A stretch of DNA of 35,162 bases from Spirochaetota bacterium (GCA_017302015.1 JAFLEE010000059.1:1-35162); one strand, 5' to 3'. Shown: positions 8,229-16,929, counted from the first letter of the stretch. The notes: generated from the sequence alone by a model not told the origin. A program made the numbers and translations.

Positions 8229-9374
8229 ATGGCCCCGCCGAAAAAGCGTCCGCGTCCGCGCCTGGGGAAGGCCCCCTCCGCGGCGCAGGAGCCGAATGCC
8301 GGCGGGCGGATGGAACTCGTCCCCGGGGCGCCGCTCTTCCACCAATTGGCCCAGGCCCTGCGGGCGGAGATCCGCAGCGGGAAACGGGCCAAGGGCGAGT
8401 ATCTTCCCAACGAGGCCGCCTTGGAGAAGGCCTACGGTGTGAGCCGGGTGACCGTGCGCCGGGCGCTCGCCGAACTCAAGGCGGAGGGGCTCATCGAGAG
8501 CCGCCGAAGGGCGGGAACCCGCGTCACCGGAAAGGGCGCCGCGTCGAGGAGCCGCCTCATCGGGGTGCTGACCCCGAACATGTTCCAGGCCCAGTACGCG
8601 AGTTTCCTCCACGCGCTCGAAGGGGCGCTGAGGCCCCAGGGGTTGGACCTCATCGTCCACAATAGCGAACTCTCCCCGGAGGTGGAAAGGGCGGGCCTCG
8701 AGGCCCACCTCGCCCGGGGCGTGGAGGCCATCCTCCATATCTGGGACAAGAAATCCGCCGCGAACCTTCCCCTGCTTAAACGCATCGCCGCCGCGGGGAT
8801 CCCGCTCCTCGTGGTGGACCACCGGGAGGCGGGCCTCGACGCCGACTTCATCGTGCAAGACCACCGCCTCGGCATGAAGCTCGCCCTGGAATATCTCGTC
8901 GCCCGGGGCGCACGGAAGCTCCTCCATGTGCGGGCGGTCGTGGGCCTTTGGGGGGCCGACGAGCGCGAAGCGGGTTTCCGCGAGGAAGCCCGGCGCCAAG
9001 GCGTGCCGACGGGTGACCTCACGACCCTGGTGGGCGATTACGACGGGGAGACCGCCCGGGCGAGCCTCGCCCGCCATTACCGCCCGGGCGTGCCCTTTCC
9101 CACGGGGATCGTGGCTTCCGCCGATATGACCGCCCAAGCGGCCCATGATTTCTTCCACGAACGCGGGGCGCGCATCCCCGGCGAGTTGCACTTGGTGGCG
9201 TTCGGCACGGATCCAGGAGCGCTGCGCTCCCGGGAGGCCATCCAGTGCATCGACTCCATGGCCGCGGTCCAGGCGCGGGCGGCCGCCGCGCGCCTTTTAG
9301 AGCGCCTCGGGGGGGATGGAGCACGCCGCGTGGTGGTCACGCCGATGGCGTTGGCGCCGGGAGGCCGGGGATAG
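8229..9374 (+). CDS. GntR-LacI hybrid transcriptional regulator
   Basis: The product is 381 aa. Residues about 30-100 form a GntR winged helix-turn-helix (PLFHQLAQALRAEI... YGVSRVTVRRALAEL), and residues about 112-375 a periplasmic-binding-protein fold of the LacI/AraR type (LIGVLTPNMF..., GVEAILHIWD, GIPLLVVDHR, ADFIVQDHRLGM). This architecture is known from AraR of Bacillus, which binds a sugar effector in the C-terminal domain and releases a palindromic operator. The gene begins 2 bp after the glycosidase stop, so it is co-transcribed with it. The next gene downstream carries a promoter with an 18-bp perfect palindrome, the best candidate binding site. The first ~28 residues are basic and Pro-rich, and a later ATG at 8310 is a possible alternative start. 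Confidence 0.85.
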   Translation: MAPPKKRPRPRLGKAPSAAQEPNAGGRMELVPGAPLFHQLAQALRAEIRSGKRAKGEYLPNEAALEKAYGVSRVTVRRALAELKAEGLIESRRRAGTRVTGKGAASRSRLIGVLTPNMFQAQYASFLHALEGALRPQGLDLIVHNSELSPEVERAGLEAHLARGVEAILHIWDKKSAANLPLLKRIAAAGIPLLVVDHREAGLDADFIVQDHRLGMKLALEYLVARGARKLLHVRAVVGLWGADEREAGFREEARRQGVPTGDLTTLVGDYDGETARASLARHYRPGVPFPTGIVASADMTAQAAHDFFHERGARIPGELHLVAFGTDPGALRSREAIQCIDSMAAVQARAAAARLLERLGGDGARRVVVTPMALAPGGRG

Positions 9375-9420
9375 GCCGAAGGGGCTCCCGGCGAAAAAGC
9401 AAGCCCTCCCCGGGGGACCC

Positions 9421-9448
9421 TTGAAATTTTCGGCAGGAGGGGTACACT
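9421..9448 (+). promoter_or_regulatory. Promoter of the sugar isomerase/epimerase gene
   Basis: TTGAAA (9421-9426) and TACACT (9443-9448) are separated by 16 bp. The predicted transcription start (about 9455) falls at the left edge of the palindromic operator at 9457-9474, and the ATG is at 9495. Confidence 0.55.
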
Positions 9449-9456
9449 TCCACTGG

Positions 9457-9474
9457 CATGCACTATAGTGCATG
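9457..9474. promoter_or_regulatory. 18-bp perfect palindromic operator
   Basis: CATGCACTATAGTGCATG is a perfect 18-bp dyad centred between 9465 and 9466. It lies immediately downstream of a good -35/-10 pair and 20 bp before the ATG of the isomerase gene, a position where a bound repressor would block transcription initiation. The GntR-LacI regulator encoded just upstream is the obvious candidate ligand. That assignment is inferred from proximity and site symmetry. Confidence 0.6.
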
Positions 9475-9494
9475 ACCCCACCCAAGGACCTGCC

Positions 9495-10250
9495 ATGAGC
9501 AAGCCGGAAATCGCCCTCCAGATGTACACCATGCGTGAGGTGATGAAGACCCCCGAAGACCGCGAGAAGACCCTCGCCGAGATCGCCCGCATCGGCTACA
9601 AGAACGTGGAACTCGCCGGCACCTGGGGCCTGACCCCCGCCGAGGCGAAGGCCCTCCTGTCCCGCCACGGCCTCAAGGTCATCTCCATGCACATCGGCCT
9701 GCCCCAGGTGCGCGAAGGAATGGCCGAGACGCTCGCGGCCATGAAGGTCTTCGGGTGCATGGCCTCGGGCCTGGGCGCCATGCCCGGCGATTACCGCAAC
9801 GAGGCCGGCATGAAGAAGCTGGTGGTGGAACTCGGCGAGGCCCTGGCGACCTACAAGCAGAACGGCTTCACCCTCTCCTACCACAACCATAAGTTCGAGT
9901 TCGAGAAATTCGGCGGCAAGAACATGCTCGAGCACCTCTTCGAGGGGCTGCCGGGCCTCTCGCCCCAATTCGATGTGGCCTGGGTGCAGGCCGGCGGCGG
10001 CAATCCGGCCGCCTGGATCCGCCGCTACAAGGACCGCCTCTTCACCATCCACTTCAAGGATTTCACGATCAAGGCCGACCAACTCACGCTGTGCGAAGTC
10101 GGCGAAGGCAGCCTCGACTGGACGGAGATCGCCAAGGCCGCCTCCGAATCATCCGCGCGCTACGTGGTCGTGGAGCAGGACGTGTCAACCGATCCGCTCG
10201 CCTCCATCGCCATTTCGTTCAAGAAGGTGAAGTCGCTCGGCTTCAACTAA
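9495..10250 (+). CDS. Sugar phosphate isomerase/epimerase (xylose isomerase-like TIM barrel)
   Basis: The product is 251 aa, the usual length for the AP-endonuclease-2/xylose-isomerase-like TIM barrel family. Expected strand-end motifs are present: YKNVELAG (metal Glu region), VISMHIG, LSYHNHKFEFE (His pair), PQFDVAWVQAGG, FTIHFKDF (His) and a late Glu in VVVEQDVS. Together these would bind the divalent metal used for isomerisation or epimerisation of a sugar or inosose. There is no signal peptide, so it is cytoplasmic. AAGGA precedes the ATG. It has its own promoter and palindromic operator and ends in a strong terminator, so it is monocistronic. The exact substrate cannot be read from sequence. 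Context suggests a sugar released by the glycosidase under the same regulator. Confidence 0.8.
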   Translation: MSKPEIALQMYTMREVMKTPEDREKTLAEIARIGYKNVELAGTWGLTPAEAKALLSRHGLKVISMHIGLPQVREGMAETLAAMKVFGCMASGLGAMPGDYRNEAGMKKLVVELGEALATYKQNGFTLSYHNHKFEFEKFGGKNMLEHLFEGLPGLSPQFDVAWVQAGGGNPAAWIRRYKDRLFTIHFKDFTIKADQLTLCEVGEGSLDWTEIAKAASESSARYVVVEQDVSTDPLASIAISFKKVKSLGFN

Positions 10251-10265
10251 GGCGCCGCGCCGCGG

Positions 10266-10307
10266 GCCCTCCCGGCCGCCATGGGGCGGGCGGGAGGGCT
10301 TTTTTTT
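10266..10307 (+). terminator. Rho-independent terminator of the isomerase gene
   Basis: A long GC stem (GCCCTCCCGGCCGCC pairing with the mirror arm ending GGGAGGGC, four-base ATGG loop) is followed by eight T. It overlaps the end of the convergent nucleoside hydrolase gene by 2 bp. Confidence 0.85.
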
Positions 10308-11298
10308 ACGTGACGGAAACCCCGAGCATATAGGATTCGACGAGGCGCGTCAGCGCCCGGGGGGAATCGCGCAGGCCGAGGTGCATGCGGGGTGCGGCGA
10401 TCGGGGCCTCGAGCCATTCGTGCTCGCCGGTCTCGGCGTGGTAGCGAAGCCCGCCCTCGAAATCGACCCGTAGCCCGCTGGCCTCCCCCAAGGCCGCCCA
10501 GAGCACGGTGAGTTGATCCCAGCTCGGCCGGGAGCGTCCGCCGCCGCCGAGGAAACGCTCGAAGGCGATGCGCAGGGGGTCTTCCGCCGGGAGCGTGGTT
10601 TGAAAATCGGCCCCGGTGGGGATTTGTTCGCCATGGGGTTGGATGAAGATCGGCGTCGGCCATCGGTGGAGGACCCGGTCGGCGGAGGGGCGATCCATCC
10701 ACCAATTGAACCGGTCCCGGCCGCGGGGTGTCTCGGCGATGGCCATGGAGACGAGGCAGCGGACCTTGCGGGAGACGAGTTCCCGGCCGGAGAGGGGGCT
10801 ATGGGCGTCGGGCGGCGATTCGAGGAGCGCGGCCAATGGGCCCAGGAGGCCGATGGCGCAGATCGTGACGCCCCCGTCTTCTTCCCGGGCGAGGAGCCTG
10901 CGGTAGAGGGCCACCGGGTCTTCGGGAACGAATGGATTTTTTTCGGCGAAGGCTTTCCCGAGAAAATCCCCGTAGAGTTGCTCGGGGCGGCAGCGCGAGC
11001 GGTGGGCCAGGTAATCCACGAGGGGCGCCGCCCGGGAAGGGTCGCATTGGGCGACTGGAAGTTTCGGCCGGCCAAAATGGGCGTTGAGGGCCGCGGCGGC
11101 GGCCCCGGCATGGGGCGCCGGCGCATCGCATACCACGCCCAGGATGCGCGCGCGCCCCGCATCGGCTAAGTGGTGGAGCACCGCCAAAGCGCCCGCGTCG
11201 TCGCAATCGGTATCGAGGTCGGTGTCGAGGATGATGGGGACGGATCTGCCCGACCGACCGGGGGAATGGGGGGCAATTTCATTCATGGGGCAGGTCAT
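10306..11298 (-). CDS. Inosine-uridine-type nucleoside hydrolase family protein
   Basis: The product is about 330 aa. The N-terminal Asp cluster LDTDLDTDCDDAGALA (about D25-D34) is the calcium-binding signature of the IUNH fold (usual form DTDxGxDDAxA). A later ICAIGLLGPLAALLE segment matches the conserved Thr/Asn-x-Gly-Pro-Leu strand, here with Leu-Leu in place of the usual TN pair. The C-terminal half is less typical. No signal peptide is seen. Family members cleave N-glycosidic bonds of ribonucleosides, and relatives in polysaccharide-degrading bacteria are uncharacterised, so substrate is open. The ATG at 11298 was chosen, with an in-frame ATG at 11286 equally possible; neither has a clear ribosome-binding site. 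The sulfatase gene lies 130 bp upstream on the same strand. Confidence 0.7.
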   Translation of the reverse strand: MTCPMNEIAPHSPGRSGRSVPIILDTDLDTDCDDAGALAVLHHLADAGRARILGVVCDAPAPHAGAAAAALNAHFGRPKLPVAQCDPSRAAPLVDYLAHRSRCRPEQLYGDFLGKAFAEKNPFVPEDPVALYRRLLAREEDGGVTICAIGLLGPLAALLESPPDAHSPLSGRELVSRKVRCLVSMAIAETPRGRDRFNWWMDRPSADRVLHRWPTPIFIQPHGEQIPTGADFQTTLPAEDPLRIAFERFLGGGGRSRPSWDQLTVLWAALGEASGLRVDFEGGLRYHAETGEHEWLEAPIAAPRMHLGLRDSPRALTRLVESYMLGVSVT

Positions 11299-11428
11299 GG
11301 GGAAAACACGGAGAAGCAAGGAACCACGGAGCGCTTCTGATAGGCCGCATGGGGAATGTACGACGTTCTCTCGGGGTTGGCAACGGGCCATGCGCGGGCG
11401 CTGGCCGCCGGGGGGTGGGCGCGCTCTT

Positions 11429-13417
11429 TCATTTCACCTGCAGCCGCCAGCCGCCGAAGCGCAGCACTTGTTTGATCTTTCCGAGATGGCAAGTAAGTAC
11501 GGCATCGCCGATGGCCAGATCTTCCTTCACGGCCACCGTGAGGACGACTTCCTGCCAGGACGTGCCAACCGGGACATCGACCGAAGCGAGGGCCTTGATC
11601 GAGGGCCTCATGCTCTGGAAGATCGCCTTAAGCCATCCCTCGCCCCGCTCCGCGCTCACCCAAAACTTCGCCTCCAGCGTGGATCCGGCCTTGAGGGCCA
11701 CCGCCACCGGCAATTTGAAGGCCATCTTACTGGGGTTTTCGGGAGAGGCGACCGGCACCCCCACCTTCACGCCGTATTGAAAGGGCTTCCCGGTTTCCTC
11801 GAATGGAACGGCCTCGAGGCCGTCCTTTACGCCATTATAGGCGGGGGGCGAAAAGCCGGTGAGCGCCGCCAGGGCGGCCGCCGTTCGGAGCGCCGCGGCC
11901 TTCTCTGGATCGATCTGGGCGACTCCCTGCTCGGCGAACAACCCCTCGAGCCGGGCGATCTCGCCGGCATAGGCCGGATTGTCGATGGCGTTCACCTTCT
12001 CCAGGGGATCTTTTTCGTAATCGTAGAACTCCCGTGCCACGAGTACGCCCCGGCGTTCGCCTTTCCGGTAATTCATCTGCATCCACCGGACCAGGCGGAA
12101 ACGGCGATCCCGCAAGGCGTAGCCCATGACCGGATTCCCATCGAGGGAGCGGGGGTATTGGGAAAGGATGGCGCCATGGACGTCGCCTTGGCGGCCGGAA
12201 AGGAGGGGGGCCAGGCTACGCCCCTGGAGCGCGGAGGGGGCCGCGAGACCGGTGAGCGAGCAGAGCGTTGGGAAGATGTCGATGAAACCCGTGGCCGACT
12301 GGCTGGTGTAGCCCTTGGGGATGCCGGGGCCCGCCATCAAAAGCGGCGCGCGCGTGGCATGCTCGAAATTGGTGTGCTTGCACCACATGCCGTGGTCGCC
12401 GAGGTGCCAACCATGGTCGCCCCAGAGAACCACCACCGTATTCTCCCTCAGGCCGAGTTCCTCCAATTTTCCGAGCAGGCGGCCGATTTGGGCGTCGACG
12501 AACGAAACGCAGGCCATGTAGCCATGGATCAGTTCCCGCTGCATGGCCTCGTCGAGGGGCCCCACCTCGGGGATGTCGGTGTAGCCCGAACGCAATTCCC
12601 CGGAATCCTGGTAGGCGAGGGCCGGCATCCCTCGCGGCTTATCCCGGAATTCCGCCAATGGGATCTTGGACCGGTCGTAGAGGTCCCAATATTTCTTCGG
12701 AGCCACGAAAGGCAGGTGGGGCCTGGCATATCCGACGGCGAGAAAGAAGGGCTTCTCGCCCTTGCCCACCCGCTCGAGGAGTTTCATCCCCTCCTCGGTC
12801 ACGGCATGGTCGCCATAGCGGTCATCGGGCAAGTCGAGGCATTCGGTGGCGGGGCCCACCGAGGTCTGGGCCTTGCTGCCCCTTCCTTTTTGGGTGAGGG
12901 GTCGGTGGTATGGGCCGAAGGACTCGCCCATCGGTTTCGCGTAGGCGACATAAGGGATGGACCAGGAGGGCTCGTCGAGAAGCTTGTCGACGCAACGATA
13001 GTCGTAGGTCTTGCCGATGCCTGTGGTTTCGTAGCCGTTCTGCCTGAGGTACTGGGGGAGGCTCAGGACGTCGGGATGGACGTCCCTCATGCGGGTTTGG
13101 AGATCCCACACGCCGGTGGAATCGGGGTACAGCCCCGTCATGAGGCTGGCCCGGGTAGGGCCGCACACCGCCTGTTGGCAATGGTTATTGAGGAAGACCG
13201 CTCCCCGGGCCGCCAAGGCGTCCAAGTTCGGCGTCAGGATCTCGGGGTTTCCGTAGCAGCCCAGGAGTGGCTTCAGGTCGTCCACCGGGATGAAGAGGAT
13301 ATTGGGCCTACGGCCCGGGGGCCTTTGCCCGAGCAGCGGCAAAGACAGGGCCCCGAGGGCGGCGGTGGAGAGGAACTGACGCCGGGAAAAGTCCGGGACC
13401 GGGTTCTGGCTGTCCAT
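11429..13417 (-). CDS. Type I (S1) sulfatase, iduronate-2-sulfatase-like, exported
   Basis: The product is 662 aa. The start has an RR-x-FL twin-arginine-like signal (SRRQFLSTAALGALSLPLL), so export is likely by Tat. The alkaline-phosphatase-like catalytic domain begins NILFIPVDDLKP, with the metal-binding Asp pair D46-D47. It carries the sulfatase signature CGPTR with C85 as the residue converted to formylglycine. Downstream metal/His motifs include TGIGKTYDYR, VGYARPHLPFVAP and WGDHGWHLGDHG. Layout and motifs match iduronate-2-sulfatase-like S1 enzymes, which remove sulfate esters from sulfated glycans. An extra ~130-residue beta-rich C-terminal domain (after ~530) looks like a carbohydrate-binding or structural module. 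A formylglycine-generating enzyme is not in the window. The GH29 gene diverges from it. A GATAAT hexamer 5 nt before the ATG suggests a leaderless start. Confidence 0.88.
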   Translation of the reverse strand: MDSQNPVPDFSRRQFLSTAALGALSLPLLGQRPPGRRPNILFIPVDDLKPLLGCYGNPEILTPNLDALAARGAVFLNNHCQQAVCGPTRASLMTGLYPDSTGVWDLQTRMRDVHPDVLSLPQYLRQNGYETTGIGKTYDYRCVDKLLDEPSWSIPYVAYAKPMGESFGPYHRPLTQKGRGSKAQTSVGPATECLDLPDDRYGDHAVTEEGMKLLERVGKGEKPFFLAVGYARPHLPFVAPKKYWDLYDRSKIPLAEFRDKPRGMPALAYQDSGELRSGYTDIPEVGPLDEAMQRELIHGYMACVSFVDAQIGRLLGKLEELGLRENTVVVLWGDHGWHLGDHGMWCKHTNFEHATRAPLLMAGPGIPKGYTSQSATGFIDIFPTLCSLTGLAAPSALQGRSLAPLLSGRQGDVHGAILSQYPRSLDGNPVMGYALRDRRFRLVRWMQMNYRKGERRGVLVAREFYDYEKDPLEKVNAIDNPAYAGEIARLEGLFAEQGVAQIDPEKAAALRTAAALAALTGFSPPAYNGVKDGLEAVPFEETGKPFQYGVKVGVPVASPENPSKMAFKLPVAVALKAGSTLEAKFWVSAERGEGWLKAIFQSMRPSIKALASVDVPVGTSWQEVVLTVAVKEDLAIGDAVLTCHLGKIKQVLRFGGWRLQVK

Positions 13418-13659
13418 GACCCATTATCGCCTCACGAGGGTTCGGGGTGGGAGCGGATCGCGATCCATCGCGCTCCGGTTTCCCCGCGCGTTTGGACCGG
13501 GGTGGGCCCTTGGGGCGCTGTGGCACCGCTGGTAAAAGGGGCCGCTGAGAAAGTGCCCGTGGGTGGCAAGAAATATCCATGGCCCGCGACCCGGCGAAAG
13601 ACTATGCTTTGGGCATGGATTCGCGGCCGCCCGCTGGCCGAGACTCCCAGAGGATCCCC

Positions 13660-14658
13660 ATGGAAGCAAACGAACCCGGCGCCCAACGCCTCTCCCTCCC
13701 CGCCCTGCGGCAATGGGAAGCGCAGGGACTCGGCCTCTTCATCCATTTCGGCATGGCGACCTTCGATGGGGACGAGTTCAGCAAGGGCGACCAGCCCTCT
13801 TCGGTCTATGCCCCCGATCGCCTGGACGTGGACCAGTGGGTGAACGTGGCCCGGGACGCAGGATTCCGCTATGCGGTGCTCACCACGAAGCACGTCTCGG
13901 GCCATTGCCTTTGGCCCACGAAGCACAACGATTACCACGTGGGCACTTCGGGGAATCCCACCGACGTGGTCGAGCGATACGTGAAGGCCTGCGCGCGCAC
14001 CGGGGTGAAGCCGGGCTTCTACTATTGCAGTTGGGATAACCATAACCGCTTCGGCTCCGTCACCCCCCAATTCGCCGCCGATGGAAGCCAGGGGAATTGG
14101 AACTGGATGTACGCCACCCGCGCCTACGAGGATTTCCAATGGGCCCAGTGCGAGGAACTCGTGGCGCGCTACGGGGCGCCCTTCGAGTGGTGGATCGACA
14201 TCCCCAACGCCCTCTCCCACGCGTTCCGCCGCCAACTCTACGACCGGCTGGCGGCCCTGGGGCCCGAATCGGTCATCATGATGAACACGGGCATCGGCGA
14301 CGGCGTCGACCAGCCCAAGGTCGGCAATTGGCCCACCGATCTCATCGCCATCGAGACGCGCATGCCCCCCACCAGCGCCAGCAGCGATGCCCACCACGGG
14401 CACCAGCCGTGGCGGGAGGTGTTGGGGAAGAAATACTACCTCCCCGGGGAGGTCTGCGATACGGTGTGCAAGCGCTGGTTCTACCAGGAGGGAGACCGCC
14501 CCAAATCCGACGGAGAACTCTTGGCCCTCGCGCTCCTGGCGAAAGCACGCGGGTGCAATCTCCTCCTCGACGTGGGGCCGGATCGCCATGGGCTCATCCC
14601 CAAAGAGGTGGTGGACGCCCTCGGCCGTTGGCAAAAGAATTTGGCGGCGCTCGGCTAG
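13660..14658 (+). CDS. GH29 alpha-L-fucosidase family protein, catalytic domain only
   Basis: The product is 332 aa from the ATG at 13660, which has AGAGG six bases upstream; in-frame ATGs at 13579 and 13615 lack such a site. The GH29 (beta/alpha)8 catalytic domain is recognisable: GLGLFIHFGMATF, YAVLTTKHVSGHCLWPTKH, PGFYYCSWDNHNRFG, FEWWIDIPNAL with the predicted nucleophile Asp (D180), and the closing NLLLDVGPDRHGLIP. Fucosidases of this family remove terminal alpha-L-fucose with retention. There is no signal peptide and no C-terminal module, so a cytoplasmic oligosaccharide-processing enzyme is likely. It diverges from the exported sulfatase and converges on the Gfo/Idh gene, which fits one pathway for sulfated fucose-containing glycans. 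Exact linkage specificity is unknown. Confidence 0.85.
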   Translation: MEANEPGAQRLSLPALRQWEAQGLGLFIHFGMATFDGDEFSKGDQPSSVYAPDRLDVDQWVNVARDAGFRYAVLTTKHVSGHCLWPTKHNDYHVGTSGNPTDVVERYVKACARTGVKPGFYYCSWDNHNRFGSVTPQFAADGSQGNWNWMYATRAYEDFQWAQCEELVARYGAPFEWWIDIPNALSHAFRRQLYDRLAALGPESVIMMNTGIGDGVDQPKVGNWPTDLIAIETRMPPTSASSDAHHGHQPWREVLGKKYYLPGEVCDTVCKRWFYQEGDRPKSDGELLALALLAKARGCNLLLDVGPDRHGLIPKEVVDALGRWQKNLAALG

Positions 14659-14684
14659 GTGCGGGCGGTGCAGGTCGGGCGGCG

Positions 14685-14717
14685 CCGATTGGATGCCCTT
14701 CCGGGCGGTTCAATCGG
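14685..14717. terminator. Hairpin between convergent genes
   Basis: Two nested stems, CCGATTG...CAATCGG and inside it GCCC-TTCC-GGGC, lie between the stops of the fucosidase and the Gfo/Idh gene. There is no T-run on either side, so a factor-dependent or bidirectional stop is the best guess. Confidence 0.35.
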
Positions 14718-14744
14718 ATGGATCGCCGCTGGTCCGGGACGCCC

Positions 14745-15956
14745 TTAGATTTCCAAGCGTTTGGCCTCCGCCTCGGGTTCACCGAAGTCGGGAATGGGGA
14801 GCATGGCTCCGTCGCGCAGGGCGGATTCATGGGCGACGATGCCGGGGGCCGCATAGCGCGCGGCCGCCCAAGCGTGGTTGGGGGGCAGGGCGTCCTGGCT
14901 CACCGCCCGCACGAAATCATCCACCAAAAAATGGTGGGAACCGTCGTGCCCGTTGTGCAGGCCCGCGATCTCCCTCGGGATGCGCGCGCGGTCGTGGACG
15001 GGGGCGTAGCCGGCGTAGAAATCGCGCCTTAGTTCTTCGTGGAGGCCCGTCGCCGCGGAGACCGCTTCCCCCTTCGAGCAGAGGAGATCCTTGGAGACGT
15101 CGAGGTTCTTCCCCTCCAGGGTGACCCACGTTTGGGCCAGGCCCTGGTTGGAGAACGAGGCGCGCTCGCCGAAGAGGCTCATCGCCACGCTATTGCCCGC
15201 TTTCCACCCGACGCGCCGGTGCTCCTTGAGTTGGGCCGTGGAGCCGTCGCTGAAGCGGGCGAGGGCCGTTTCATTGCTGAAGGGGTTGTCCCAGAGGTTG
15301 GCCCCGGCGCGGAACACGTCGTCTTCATGGCGGTCCCGGTAGCCGAGGCAGGCGATGTGCGTGGCGCGGGCCCCGGTCACCGAGGCGATCATGGAGAGGG
15401 AGTGGGTGCCGTAGAACATGGGCGGAAAACCGGCCACCCGTTTCCAATCCGCGCCCCCCGAGTTTTTGAAGGCGTCGTAGAACCCGTGGGTCATGTCGTG
15501 GAGGTAGGCCGCCTCCCCATGGACGATGGGACCGAAGGCGCCTTCGCGGAATTTCTTGCGGCAGAAGACGGTGCTGGCGTAATAATAACTGGTCTCGCCC
15601 GTCATATAGATCTTGCCGCTACGGCGCACGGCCTCGAGGATGCGCTCGATGTCCTCTAGAGTATGGGCCATGGGCACGGCGCAATAGACATGTTTCCCCG
15701 CGGCCAGGGCCTCGAGGGTGTGCGCCGCGTGGAGGTGCCTTTGGGAAAAGATGGCGACCGCATCCACATCGCTCCGCAGTGCCTCCTGGAAACTGGCGAA
15801 GGTCCGGCGCACGCCGTGGAGCTCCGCTTCCCGGGCCAGGCGGTCGGGGAGGAGGTCGCAGAGGGCCACCTCGTCCACCCCCGGATGGGCCTTGAAGAGC
15901 GGGATGAAGACGCGGCCGAAACTGCCGACGCCGCAAAGGGCGAGTTTGAATCCCAT
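14745..15956 (-). CDS. Gfo/Idh/MocA family oxidoreductase
   Basis: The product is 403 aa. The N-terminal Rossmann fold starts FKLALCGVGSFGRV (GxGxxG at 9-14), with the acidic residue of the second strand in ALCDLLPD. Helix and strand order then follow the family (VDAVAIFSQRHLHAAHTLEALAAGKHV). In canonical members the next segment is EKP, whose Lys takes part in catalysis; here it reads CAVPMA (residues 92-97), so that Lys is missing. The C-terminal alpha/beta domain continues to the end without obvious gaps. Family enzymes oxidise or epimerise sugars and inositols with NAD(P), and some relatives in glycan loci act as glycosidases or non-catalytic factors. GAGGGAGG precedes the ATG. An AraC regulator diverges 134 bp away and probably controls it. 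Confidence 0.82.
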   Translation of the reverse strand: MGFKLALCGVGSFGRVFIPLFKAHPGVDEVALCDLLPDRLAREAELHGVRRTFASFQEALRSDVDAVAIFSQRHLHAAHTLEALAAGKHVYCAVPMAHTLEDIERILEAVRRSGKIYMTGETSYYYASTVFCRKKFREGAFGPIVHGEAAYLHDMTHGFYDAFKNSGGADWKRVAGFPPMFYGTHSLSMIASVTGARATHIACLGYRDRHEDDVFRAGANLWDNPFSNETALARFSDGSTAQLKEHRRVGWKAGNSVAMSLFGERASFSNQGLAQTWVTLEGKNLDVSKDLLCSKGEAVSAATGLHEELRRDFYAGYAPVHDRARIPREIAGLHNGHDGSHHFLVDDFVRAVSQDALPPNHAWAAARYAAPGIVAHESALRDGAMLPIPDFGEPEAEAKRLEI

Positions 15957-16090
15957 GGATGCCTCCCTCGATTCTCTCGATGTGATGAGCTTAGGCGACC
16001 GCGGGCCGCCTTGAAATGCCCCGGACTGACTTTTGCATATCCCGGCCTGCGCTCCCGCGGAATGCCGGCGAAGCTTGGTAAAATGTCCGC
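15957..16090. promoter_or_regulatory. Divergent promoter region, oxidoreductase/AraC
   Basis: The region is 134 bp between two diverging genes. On the plus side TAAAAT (16079-16084) sits 6 nt before the GTG start of the AraC gene, so its mRNA may be leaderless. On the minus side a GAGGGAGG ribosome-binding site precedes the oxidoreductase ATG. No long palindrome was found. Confidence 0.4.
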
Positions 16091-16879
16091 GTGTTCATCA
16101 AGAATCCCCGCTGCCGGACCATTGCCATCGATTCCAGTTTCGCCTTCGAGGGCCACGAGCACACCCTGTGGTACGAAGCGCTCATCGGGGTCGAAGGCGT
16201 GGTGGGGATCCAGATCCAGCGCGAGAGCGTGCGCCTCGCCCCGGGATCGTTCCTCCTCATCCCCAAGGGGATCTTCCACCTGATCTGGGCCGAGCGGTCG
16301 CCCGCGCGCTACGCCAACCTCGTTTTCGAGGGGGACGGGGATCTATTCACGGAAATCGCGGGGCGAGGCGTGCTGCAACTTCGGCCACCGGAAAGAAAGG
16401 CCTGGCGGAAAGGGTCGGATTCGGCCTCCCGCACGAAGCGCCCCATCCGAGCCCACGGGGATGAGAAGTTGGCCCTCGAAATATTGGATCTATTCCTCAA
16501 ACTCTCGGCGCGGACCGCTGCCAAGGGAAGCCCGCGGGAGGCCCCGACCCGCCCGGGTGGACTCTCCCTCAAGATCCTCGAGCGGATCGGGGGCATGATC
16601 GACCGGGAACCAGGTCGGCTCCACACCCGGGAGGAGATCGGGAAACTCTTCCTCCTCGAAAAGGATTACCTTTCCCACAAGATCCGCCGCCTCACCGGCT
16701 TCACGGTGATGGATCTCTATTTCAAGGCGAAGCTGGAGCGCGCGGCCCGTGAACTCGAGAAGGGGAAGAGTGTGCGCGAAGTCGCCGAACGGGCGGGGTT
16801 CGCCAACCCGTTCCATTTCAGCCGGAAGTTCAAGCAGGTCGTGGGGCTCGCGCCGAGCCAACTCGCGCGGGGCCGTTAG
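16091..16879 (+). CDS. AraC family transcriptional regulator
   Basis: The product is 262 aa from a GTG start. The N-terminal half is a cupin-like effector domain (VRLAPGSFLLIPKGIFHLIW is the typical second cupin segment). The C-terminal ~95 residues hold the two AraC/XylS helix-turn-helix motifs: HTREEIGKLFLLEKDYLSHKI, then SVREVAERAGFANPFHFSRKF with the usual G(F)xNxxxFSRxFK signature. Such regulators usually activate nearby sugar-use genes when the cupin domain binds a ligand. It diverges from the Gfo/Idh gene, its most likely target. A TAAAAT box 6 nt before the GTG and the lack of a ribosome-binding site suggest a leaderless transcript. Confidence 0.85.
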   Translation: MFIKNPRCRTIAIDSSFAFEGHEHTLWYEALIGVEGVVGIQIQRESVRLAPGSFLLIPKGIFHLIWAERSPARYANLVFEGDGDLFTEIAGRGVLQLRPPERKAWRKGSDSASRTKRPIRAHGDEKLALEILDLFLKLSARTAAKGSPREAPTRPGGLSLKILERIGGMIDREPGRLHTREEIGKLFLLEKDYLSHKIRRLTGFTVMDLYFKAKLERAARELEKGKSVREVAERAGFANPFHFSRKFKQVVGLAPSQLARGR

Positions 16880-16929
16880 GCTTGGCGGCGCGCATCGATT
16901 CGAGGGAGTTCGCCGCGCCGCGCGAGGCC

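Noticed and set aside
11084-13843. Long open frame on the plus strand opposite the nucleoside hydrolase and sulfatase
   Set aside because: The minus-strand sulfatase and hydrolase have full family motifs; the plus frame has none and spans two real genes.
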